Below, piece after piece: positions 53,820 through 64,000 of a stretch of DNA of 64,000 bases; positions within the stretch are counted from its first letter, which is position 1, and each line of letters starts with the position of its first letter. The DNA lies in assembly GCA_028023455.1 (NCBI GenBank), contig JAQFVV010012979.1, positions 287,718 through 351,717 of the forward strand. The letters are read 5' to 3'. The notes under the pieces were generated by a model. It saw only the letters and a list, made by a program, of their open reading frames with translations, was not told the origin of the DNA and did no database searches. The stretch is from Epiperipatus broadwayi. Lineage: Eukaryota; Onychophora; Udeonychophora; Euonychophora; Peripatidae. Made by a program: the position numbers and the translations under genes.

Positions 53820-56400
53820 ATAAAGTTCATGGCGAAATATATTTTGTACAATATTCTTTACCATTATTGTATTTGAATTGCTTATTTTAAAATTTTTCTA
53901 AAAAACAAAACAAAAATGAAATTGATTATATAAGTTCTATTGTGTAAACAGATTAGACATGCAATGTCAGCAGTTAGAATTAATTATTATTTTATTTCTA
54001 TGCATAAGTTATTATAACTGATAACTTTTATATTTAATTGCAGGCACATATTCAAACAAGAATAGAGTATAGTATGAATTAAAAATCAAACCTTATTCAT
54101 TATAAAGCTGAAATTCTGTGGGAGATTTATTAAACTTAATTTTATATGTTTACAAAAAGATAGGCTAGTTAAGAAGTTCATTAGTGTAACGGACTGACGA
54201 CCCCATCCTCAACCATCTACTTAAATCCATTTCACGCTATATACTGAAACAAGAATCTGGCTGTCCATGGAAAATTGGAAAGATCCTGCAACACTACAGC
54301 CAAAATAGATCTTTTACTACCATTCAACCTGCATTCATTTGTTAATACATACAGGATCCACCCAATTTTCATGTTAATCCATTAGATTCCCAGAATTCAA
54401 ACCCAGTCATAATCTGAGTAGTTACTCTGTTCAGGTATAATTTATAAATATATGTCTAGCCAATGTGGGCAATGACTTAACATTATGGTTCATATATTAT
54501 GCTTATTAAGTACCTATTACATGTATGTTTCCATATCAAGAGATACGTAAATTCAGTGATGTATTGTCAACAAATTACATATAACCCTTGATGTATGATC
54601 AATTTAAATTAATAAATTTATTTTAACTTAATATAACACATTTGAATATATAAATATAGACTTTAAAACACCATAAATATGATTCCTACCACTTCCACAT
54701 AATCTCATCCAAATAAAAAAATATATAAATACATAAAATAATAATATCATCAACTATGTGTCATTCTTGGTATGCATCAGCATCTACCTTTTATGCCATC
54801 ATATAAAAAGAAATAATTTACAGTCATTAATACTATTTAAATAAATGACATTATTTTCATCCTTTTCTTTTTTTAAATTAAAAAAAAAATGATATTATCA
54901 TATTAATATACAAATTATTATTTTGTAAATATAGTTGAAATAATGGGTTCGTTTGTGACTATTATGAGTTATGAGAACTAGAATAGCCATCAATTGTATA
55001 AATTAATTATATGTACTTATCAGTAATGGTTAGTATGCAAATTATTAATAAGTAGTTAATATGGATTTGATTAATGATTACTTTGTTACTAAATGTTATG
55101 TCTTTAATGGGTCAAAGAGTAAGTCTTACCTTCCTATAAACTCATTTCATCATAGTCCAGTCCTTCTTTCTCTTCTAATAGAACCATTTATGTTTTTATT
55201 TTATTTCAAAAATACATTTTACATCATAAAAGGCATATATGTAAATTCTATCGGTAAAAAAAAATAAATAAAGGAGAGAAAACCTTACAAAATTTATAAC
55301 GTCAACAGGTCAACCACAACAAACAAACAGTTACATATCAACATAGATTTATGAATGATTCTGTAGACATCTTGATCAACATGAGTATCTTCTTTTGAAT
55401 GGAAAAAAAATTCATTATAAATTGGGAATTTTTAGCATCTCTTATACTTGCTTCATTTTTCAAATTAGTGCCTTCAACGATTTATCCATCTCCCACAAGC
55501 TGACCAAGTAGTTTGGGTAGGCCTTGATTTGGTAACTTTCACAATTGATCTATAAAACTTCACATAATATTTGGTAGCCATTGAAATTCACACCTATAAA
55601 TCGTGTTCATCGCCCTCTTCAAAAACCATCTGGGTTGCCTTGACCTTTCACAATGATTTTTAGCACAGTTCCATCATTCTTACGCTAGTGTATATATATA
55701 CATATATATATATATTTCTATATCAGCAGTGAGCACGTTATAGCTATATAATAAACAAAACACGATTAAAGTCAATTTTTTTTTGATAATAAACGTTATT
55801 AAGTCTAGATTTTCAACAGTCCTAGAATTATCAAATGCTTGATTACGTGAATAAATATCTTCTCACATGTCTTATAATGAATAGTTCAATAAACTTATAA
55901 ATAAAATTAAAAATGAAATCTTGGTGCATATTATGCTTCAATCAATAGATTATAATTTATTTATTTCTTTAATTTCCATAGTTCATGTAAAAGTTCAATT
56001 CCAATGGAAACATAGTAATATTCCTCCATTTCAGTTTTATTTTTATTTTCTTTCTACATGTATATATCAAATTAAACAACTTACAGTTTTATGCATCCTT
56101 GTGTGTCCAATTATTCTTTCTTTAAAATGTTGAGAAATGTTTTTACCAAAATATAATTTTCAAATTATCTGATTTACCATCATTAAAGAATAAAGAAAAA
56201 AGAATCTCACATATAACTTTTTCTATACATGTTTTTAATTTTTCCAGCCATTAGAGAAAAAAAAAGGTGGCATTGTTGTCATGGTTACTGTGTACATTCG
56301 ATCAGGTTTTCTCTCCCCTTCGCATTACAACACTAAATTATGAAATCGGTTTTTCTTTTTTTTTTTTTACAAAATTTTCTCAATTGTTTGAACAATATTG
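53820..56400. other. AT-rich DNA without recognised genes
   Basis: A GC-richer block at 54180-54420 (ACGGACTGACGACCCCATCC and following) and another at 55460-55690 (CTGACCAAGTAGTTTGGGTAG, TTGCCTTGACC) may be old insertions, but no domain or boundary is readable. At 56270-56290 GTTGTCATGGTTAC resembles an RFX X-box, one short match only. Confidence 0.45.
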
Positions 56401-59324
56401 TGTAACGATCCAGAGAATATTGACTTACATAAATGGCACTACAGGGCGCCATCTAGGCATTTGAACCTAGAAAAATTTATAAAGTAGGCAGATACATAAG
56501 TCAAAAAAATTTTTTTTTTCTTTTAAATATTTTGATTCTGGTTGTTAGCCCATGTCACTCACTCAGTGGAATAGCAGAGATTAAATAATATAATATCTTA
56601 TCTAATTATATTTCAATATTAAAAAAATAAATAAAATAAGCCACTGCCAGTAATTACATACAAAAATTTATTTACACATATATATATAAGATTTAAAATT
56701 GTTTTAGTATCAGTTTACATTTTAACATTTAACATTATTTTTAACTTTACCTTAGATTTTAATTTACATTTTAATTTCTATTATATTATAAGTTTATAAT
56801 TTAATTAAGTTCGCACAGATGGAATTATAAAAATTTGTTTTAATAATGTTGAGTATAGATCGGTTACATAGATTACAACAGTTAAAAACATTTCAAAATA
56901 AACATAAATGATCAAAATATAAAATCATTGATACAGACAATTGCAGAGGGAAATTTATAAGCAATCCAATAGTATTCACCATAAGATACTTGCATTGTCA
57001 CCAATAACTTAAAAGACATCCGAATAAATACATTATAGATACTCACCGTAAGGTATCATTATTTATCGAATGTCTATATATTTTGATCAAATATGAAAAC
57101 CCAAAACATACTTAACCAATAACCAATCCATGCAAGCGTCTATAAACAACTTAAATTTAATGCATTTTTATTTAGGGTCGAGTATGAATAGACTACATAG
57201 ATTTGCATTTGAAAATAAAATATTCTATCCTTATTTAATCCTAGGCTAAAATTCGCAGTCAAACTGGCATCAATTCATCTGATATATCAATGTATTAAAT
57301 GTAATACAGAATACGGGAGCACCAAAAAGATTAAGAGAAGACATTGACTTTCATCAGATAGAAATATTACATCTATCTAATGAGAAGAACAATAAAAAAA
57401 TATTCCATAGAAAAGAACTGCATTCTCCATCTTATAATTCCTTCCATAGGCAAATGGGTGACTGCAGCGTATATATAAACGATTCTGCCAGTAGCAAATC
57501 TGTGACTACATCTACTAACTACATCAATATATCCAATCCATTGACCCAATTTAACAATGACACAAATAACCTAAGATACCCCTCCCCTAATATAACTTTA
57601 CAAATCTATACAGCCATTCACGCCCGACTTAAGTTTAACATTTATATAATTAATTTAACGAAAAACAAAAATCATGATAAAACTTAAAGAACAAAAATAA
57701 ATAAATAAATGGAAATGATTTTAAATATATATATAAAAAAGACATACATCAAATAACATTACTAATAAATTAAGTTGGTCAGATAGGATAATATTGCAAT
57801 CATTTAAATGTAGAAAGGTTTAATTTAATGTTCATTATTTATAAAGTTCTTATGGTTTGAAACAGTTAATCTTTATCCATTGCTTGCCATGAATGTGAAT
57901 AACCATGCCGTTTTAAGATTGGTATTCTGTTGGCTGATTTATTTATCCATCCGGAGGTTTTTGCTTTAACTGGTCCTCAATGTAGAAAAACGATAGTTCA
58001 TTTCTCTTTCTTTCCTAACAAAACTGAAGGGATTGAATAGTGCATCTTTTCAATCCCTTCTCCTTCACTTCCACACTAACACATCTCTGTCCACTCATAA
58101 ATAATAAATCCTTAATAATTTTCAAATTTGTCCTTTTATATTTATTTGAAGGATTGAATTTACATTATGTCATCGATGCGATGGTCCTTTCGCTGAGGTC
58201 CGATTCCATAGGGATTTCTTTTTATTTGCTAAAAGTTTCTATTGTTTTCCCATCTGACCGATGTTTTTACATTTAAATGCCCAAGGCTGGTTTACATTTA
58301 ACTAATTAAAACAATCATTTCCATTTCTGATTAATTAATGTGTTTTCCAAGATTAAAGATATATTTTTATCTCTAAATCTTTTTAAGATTTAGTTTTAAA
58401 CTACTCTTTTTTTTTAATAAAGTTTTATTTTAATAATTATTTATCTGTGCGATTTTATATATATGTGCGTTTAAGATGATTTTTTAATTTTTAGTTTTTA
58501 ATTCTTAAAAAAGAAATTTTTATTGGCGAAATTTTTTTATTTTTTATGTTGACTAATGAAAAATAATGTAATGTACGTAGGTGCCCGTTACATATCAGTA
58601 AACTTGCTTAAAAAAAATGAACAAAAAAAAAATATTTTACTTAGGGTTAGTAATTACGGTACACGATTAACAAAATTTACAAAACATCCGGTTAGTAATT
58701 TTACAAAAAGACTATATCCCCCCCAAAAAATGTTTACTATCGTTCTCCTAAGGACCATTTACATTTACACCTCCTCCCCACAAGAGTTCTATTTTTTTTT
58801 TCACATTTTATTTTTACACATGGCATGACAAGCAAATTTTATAAATTATTTATTTAAGAGGTTGCATTGAGGTAAATATGTTTTAAGGATAATGGGTTTA
58901 TATGTGTATATTTGCAGCACAATTATATATACCACCAACTTATTTATGACTGATTGAAATGCATACATAGGGTTACACTGACGTAATTCCCAAAGGTACT
59001 CATCATAAGGCACCACATTTTGATCATAAACTTACGTGGCTGTGCACGCCTATACATGTTAAAGCATAATATATATCAACAAACAAAAAAAACATATTTA
59101 TTGCAACCTTTTGACTTTTTTTTTTTTTAACAAACATTAGTTTTAAAATTATTTATACTTTCTCATGTTTAATATACATGCACAATTTCTTCTGGCAGTC
59201 CTTTTATAAGATTTAAAGTATACAACTTTATGTAAAAGATAAAAATATTTCATTTTGAAAAAAGAAATTTACTCAGGGTATATGTGGTTTTTATTAATAG
59301 ATCAGCCCAAGTTGGGTGGCCAGT
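56401..59324. repeat. 2.9-kb tandem array, unit 1
   Basis: First unit of a direct array. It begins at about GTGTAACGATCCAGAGAATA. Landmarks: GGGCGCCATCTAGGCATTTG, GGCAGATACATAAGTCAAAA, TGTTGAGTATAGATCGGTTA, GGGTCGAGTATGAATAGACT, GCACCAAAAAGATTAAGAG, CAATGACACAAATAACCTAAG, TTACATATCAGTAAAC, TCATCATAAGGCACCACATTT and ATCAGCCCAAGTTGGGTG. The frame at 57454-57687 is partly shared with unit 2 but interrupted there, so it is not supported as a gene. The unit shows no RT, transposase or LTR-type internal region; function unknown. Confidence 0.85.
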
Positions 59325-60645
59325 TGTAACAATCGGGAGAATATAGACTTATGTAAACTGCACTACAGGGCACCATCTAGGCATTTGAACCTAGAAAAAT
59401 TTATAAAGTAGGCAGATACGTAAGTCAAAAAAAAAATTTTTTTCTTTTAAATATTTTGGTTCCGTCATTAGCCCATGTCACTAGCTCAGTGGAATAGCAG
59501 AGATTAAATAATATAATATCTTATCTAATTATATTTCAATATTAAAAAAATAAATAAAATAAGCCATTCCCAGTAATTAACACACAAAAATTTATTTACG
59601 CACATATATATATAAGATTTAAAATTGTTTTAGTATCAGTTTACATTTTAACATTTAACATTATTTTTAACTTTACCTTAGATTTTAATTTACATTTTAA
59701 TTTCTATTATATTATAAGTTTACATTTTAATTAAGTTCACACAGATGGAATTATAAAAATTTGTTATAATAATGTTGAGTATAGATCGGTTACATAGATT
59801 ACAATGGTTAAAAACATTTCAAAATAAACATAAACGATCAAAATATAAAATCATTGATACAGACAATTGCAGAGGGAAATTTATAAGTAACCCAATAGTA
59901 TTCACCATAAGATACTTGCGTTGTCACCAATAACTTAAAAGACATCTGAATAAATATATTATAGATACTCACCATAAGGTATCATTATTTATCGAATGTC
60001 TATATATTTTAACCAAATATGAAAACCCAAAACATACTTAACCGATAATCAATCCATGCAAGCGTCTACAAACAACTTAAATTTAATGCATTTTTATTTA
60101 GGGTCGAGTATGAATAGACTACATAGATTTGCATTTGAAAATAAAATATTCTATCCCTATTTAACCCTAGGCTAAAATTCGCAGTCAAACTGGCATCAAT
60201 TCATCTCATATATCGATGTATTCAATGTAAAACGGAATACGGCAGCACCAAAAAGATTAAGAGAAGACATTGCCTCTCATCAGATAGGAATATTACATCT
60301 ATCTAATGAGAAGAACAATAAAAAAAAACTCCATAGAGAGAAACTGCATTCTCCATCTTATAATTCCTTCCGTAGGCAAATGGGTGAGTGCGGCGTATAT
60401 ATAAACGATTCTGCCAGTAGTGAATCTCCGACTATATCTAACTACATCAATATATACAATCCATTGACCCAATTTAACAATGACACAAATAACCTAAGAT
60501 TACCCTCCCCTAATATAACTTTACAAATCTATACAGCCATTCATGCCTGACTTAAGTTTAACGTTTATATAATTAATTTAACGAAAAACAAAAATCATGA
60601 TAAAACTTAAAGAACAAAAAATAAATATATAAATGGAAATGATTT

Positions 60646-60717
<72 letters not shown>

Positions 60718-62217
60718 GCCCTTTTGTATGGGTCTCCAAATGTTCATTAATTATACATTTCTTTTTCTGTTTTTGAAAAATAATCATGATCACCAATTCT
60801 TGTAATGGAAAGTGTTAATTCCCACAGTCATAAGAGATGGTGTGCAGTTAACCATGATTACTTATGGTTGATGTTAAAATGACCTTCTTCCGAACCTTGA
60901 TGTCCTGTAGTCCATAATAATAAAACGATGTTTCATTTTTATGAACAACTGAAAATTGAAAGTGCATCTTTCTAATCCTTTACTCCTCAACCCTCTCCAA
61001 CAACATATATATGTCCTCTCAATAATAATTATTCTTAACCATTTTATTTAAACTTTCTTTCATATGTATCTTTAAGAATCAATGGCTATTACATCGCCGA
61101 TGATGATGATCCTTCGTTGAATTCGATTTCCCCGATGGATTTTTCAGTGCTTGATAGTTTCTGTGTTTCCTATCTGACCGTTGCTTATACATTTTAAATG
61201 CCCAAAGAGCTGGATTCATTTGTACTAATTAAAATAATCGTTTCCATTTTTTTCAATAACATTAATTAATTTTATTTCTTTAAAACACTTAGATATATTT
61301 TAATCTACAAGTCTTTACTGACAATTGAATTTAAAATACTTTTTCTTTTTTTTAATAAAAGTTCTTTTTTAATTTTTTCATCTATGCGATTCTATATATA
61401 TACTGAGTTTAGGTATAGAATTTATCTTTTCCAATTTTTGGGTTGCCAAAAAAGTTTTATTTTTAGAACTTTTGTTTTTTTATATTTAATAATAAAAATA
61501 AATAAGTAATATCATATGTGCGTTACATATCAGTAAACAGCCAAAAAAAAAAAAAAAAAAATTTTTACTTAGGGTTAGTAATTACAATTTTTTGGTCGCA
61601 ATGATGACTAAAAAACATTAGGTTAGTAATTTTTACAAGAATTATATACAAAAACAAATGATGACTATCGTTTTCCTACAAGGACCATTTACGTCTCGCC
61701 TCCTCTCCCAAGTGTTCTATTTTTATACATTTTATTTTTGCATCCAAGGCAATATTTTTATAAATTATTTGCAGAAAGAGTTGCACAGAGGTAAATATGT
61801 TTTAAAGAAATAATTGGTTTAAATATTAATATATTTGCATCTAGTTATAAATACCACCAACTTTTTGCAATAATTGAAATGCTTATTAAGGGTTACCTGA
61901 AATAATTTAAAAGGTACTCATCATAAGGTACCACATTTTACCAATCATAACTTATGCAAACTGTACGGCACTTCTATACACGTTAAAAAGCATAATATAT
62001 ATTAACAAAATATAATTGCAACCTTTTGACTTTCTTTTTAACAAAAATTACAATTAAAATTATCTATCACTTTCTGCGTGTTTAATATGTGTGCTATTTC
62101 ACTCTGGCAGTGCTTTTATAGTTGTAGTATACAGTTTTAACATAAATACAGAAATTTCTTTGAAAAAGTTTGCTCAAGTCTGTTGATTTTATTAAAGATC
62201 AGCCCAAGTTGGGTGAC
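59325..62217. repeat. 2.9-kb tandem array, unit 2
   Basis: Second unit, offset by 2924 bp from unit 1 (for example the CACTACAGGG landmark at 56438 and 59361). Its first 1.3 kb is about 95 per cent identical by eye to unit 1, but the rest (after about 60640) is much more diverged, with landmarks in the same order and many indels. A (TA)n tract of about 65 bp (60648-60714) marks the change of similarity; unit 1 has only a short TA tract there. Confidence 0.85.
60648..60714. repeat. (TA)n microsatellite within unit 2
   Basis: Pure TA tract at the boundary between the highly conserved and the diverged halves of unit 2. Source of a Tyr-Ile repeat frame on the minus strand. Confidence 0.95.
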
Positions 62218-64000
62218 CCAATTATAATGATCAAGTAAAAAGACTAGCCAATCTACACTACTGAAGCGCACTGAGGCAATTGAACCTAGAAAATTTATAT
62301 AGTGATGAATCGTAAGTCAAAAAGAAATTTTTTTATTGGTTGGATTCAAGTCATTGGCCATTGTCCTAAACAATAGTAGAACTGCAGAGATTTATATTTT
62401 ATAATAAATTCTTGTCCTAAAAGATACATTTCAATATTAAAAAAATAAAAATAAGCCACTGCCGAAAGTGTACAAACATTTATTTACACCATTATATATA
62501 AATTTAACATTATTTCAAATAACTTTTACTTTGGATTTTAACTTGATTTGAATTTAAATTAACGTTTTAATTTTTATAATATTATAATTTACATTTTAAT
62601 TTTTATAAGTTAACTCAGATGGATTTATGATTGTTTTAATGTTGAGTATAGATCAGTTACATAGATTACCACGGTTAAAAACATTTCTAATGTCATAACT
62701 AATTAAATACAAAGTCATGATAACATCATTACTATAGAGGGAATACAAAACTAATTAGCATTCATTTATAAAATGTAAGTGACCATCGATAATATATTCT
62801 AATCAAATATGAAAACCACAAACATCAGTAATATCATAAAATCACATACAAGTGTCTATACAACTTAATTTTAATGCATTGTTTGGTGTAGAGTGTGGAC
62901 CATTGCATAGATTTGCATTTGAAAAAGAAAATATTCTATCCTCCATTAACCTTAGGCCAAAATTTAGCGATTAAACCAAACATCAATCCATCTGATATAG
63001 AAGTGCACATTCAATGTAACTACCAGAACGCAACACAAAAAGTTAGAGAAAGAAATTGCCTCTCGTCAGATGAAATACTACATCTATCTGATACGGGAGA
63101 AAACAATAAACACTCCATGAAAAGGAAAGGACTGTGGTCATTTTGCGAATTCGTCGCATTCCGTGAAACAAAAGGAAGTATCTATGCAGCACCTATAGCG
63201 ATTCTGCCCTTAAGCAGAGATCTTCGTACTACCATCTACTAATTACCAATATATCCAAATCGATGACCCAATTTAACTCTGAAACAAATAACCTGAATTA
63301 CCTCTAATATCTTTACGACTTTTACAAATCTATATGGCCATTCCATGACTTAGTTTATGTTTATAATTTAATTTCATGACAAAATCATAATATAAAAACT
63401 TAAAGAACAAAAAAAATGAAATGATTTTACAAAAGAAATACATCAAATAAATTATAACTAATTAATAAATAATTTAGTTTGGTCAGATAGAGAATCTATT
63501 ATTTATAAATTAAATATTGGAAAAAATTTATATTTTAGAGTTCTTAGTATTTTCAAATGTTCATTAATTATATATTTCTTACTGTTTTGAAAAATATCCG
63601 TAGTCTCTGATTTTGCTTGTAATAAGGTGCATTAATTTCCACGAAGTCATAAGGAGATCAATTGTGCAGTTAACCATTGGTCCTTTATGGTTGATATGTT
63701 CTTTATAGGCCTTGATGTCCTGTGGTCCACAATAATGGAGAAATAGTGTTTCATTTTTCGAACAACTGAAGGAATTGAAAGTGTGTCTTTCAGGTACTAT
63801 TATAACCTATCAACAGCAACATCATCTCTATTAATAATAATTATTCACTAACCATTTTATTTCAAAACTTTTCGCACATATCTTATCTTTGAGCGTCGGG
63901 TATCCAATGATGATGATCCTTCGTTGAGTCGATTTCCCGTGATTTTTCGATGGCTTCATTAGTTCTATTGTTTTCCTATCTGACCGTTGCTTATACATTT
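62218..64000. repeat. 2.9-kb tandem array, unit 3 (partial, runs off the window)
   Basis: Third unit, offset about 2895 bp from unit 2 (TTGAACCTAGAAAA at 62280 against 59385). It is diverged from both others throughout, with many short deletions. The 115-codon frame 62895-63242 lies over the region where units 1 and 2 carry stop codons and shifted frames, so conservation does not support a protein. The array continues beyond the window. Confidence 0.82.

Noticed and set aside
56270-56290. RFX X-box
   Set aside because: A single short match (GTTGTCATGGTTAC) in 64 kb of AT-rich DNA without a nearby gene is not enough to call a site.
57454-57687. 77-codon plus frame conserved between tandem units
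   Set aside because: Nearby unit 2 has a stop and substitutions with no sign of protein-level constraint; unit 3 is shifted. The similarity is explained by DNA duplication.
62895-63242. 115-codon plus frame in unit 3 as a gene
   Set aside because: The matching positions in units 1 and 2 have stops and different frames, so an open frame in unit 3 alone is likely chance.
56401-64000. LTR retrotransposon with 2.9-kb LTRs
   Set aside because: Units are adjacent with no internal gag-pol region, primer-binding site or polypurine tract between them, and three units occur in a row.

Overview
This is an AT-rich piece of animal (metazoan) genome. I found no convincing host protein-coding gene; almost everything recognisable is a transposable element, a relic of one, or simple-sequence DNA. 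The evidence for an animal is the mix of non-LTR retrotransposons (an RTE/BovB-type LINE and a LINE with an SGNH hydrolase domain), Penelope-like element (PLE) relics with a GIY-YIG endonuclease, tRNA-derived SINEs, hAT-type MITEs, and long (TA)n, (CA)n and (AAT)n microsatellites. A mollusc or another repeat-rich invertebrate would fit, but the sequence alone does not settle the taxon. The window is probably intergenic or intronic.

Layout. 1-8.2 kb: AT-rich DNA with five copies of a short tRNA-like SINE (S1), two with clear 11-12 bp target-site duplications (TSDs), and a decayed LINE on the minus strand (about 3.0-5.2 kb). 8.2-14 kb: a palindromic MITE, an inverted cluster of microsatellite-cored repeats (R1), a complete non-autonomous hAT element (10165-10662, 8-bp TSD), inverted-repeat elements and a decayed LINE C-terminus. 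14-19 kb: repeats carrying hammerhead ribozyme (HHR) motifs, a head-to-head SINE pair, a PLE 3' end and an array with a 419-bp direct repeat. 20101-23376: a full-length but inactivated RTE LINE with an 11-bp TSD. 25.9-26.2 kb: a PLE GIY-YIG fragment. 28159-32657: a TIR element (8-bp TSD) split by a 4.1-kb LINE with its own 12-bp TSD; this LINE has an SGNH hydrolase, an apurinic-type endonuclease and a reverse transcriptase. 33-49 kb: more SINEs, HHR-bearing inverted repeats, a long palindrome, decayed LINE pieces, foldback elements and a second PLE 3' end. 50.3-50.5 kb: a minisatellite. 50.5-56.4 kb: low-complexity AT-rich DNA. 56401-64000: a direct tandem array with a period of about 2.9 kb (two complete units and a partial third), whose similarity is mosaic.

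Most interesting signal. Several different repeats carry a motif that folds, by eye, as a minimal type I hammerhead ribozyme: a CUGANGA-like box, a short stem II, then GAA, a short palindromic stem III (ACCATGGT, ACTAGT or ACATGT), a cleavage-position H17 base, and flanks able to pair as stem I. The best examples are at 14296-14338, 18777-18821 and 11385-11426. One is repeated at a 419-bp interval. Others lie at the 3' ends of PLE relics, where HHRs are established, and in a tRNA-headed SINE that occurs as head-to-head pairs. This looks like a population of PLE-derived or retrozyme-like elements, now decayed. A second notable point is a canonical GGGAAAC heptamer, in the frame needed for -1 frameshifting, two codons before the stop of the SGNH frame in the 28-32 kb LINE.
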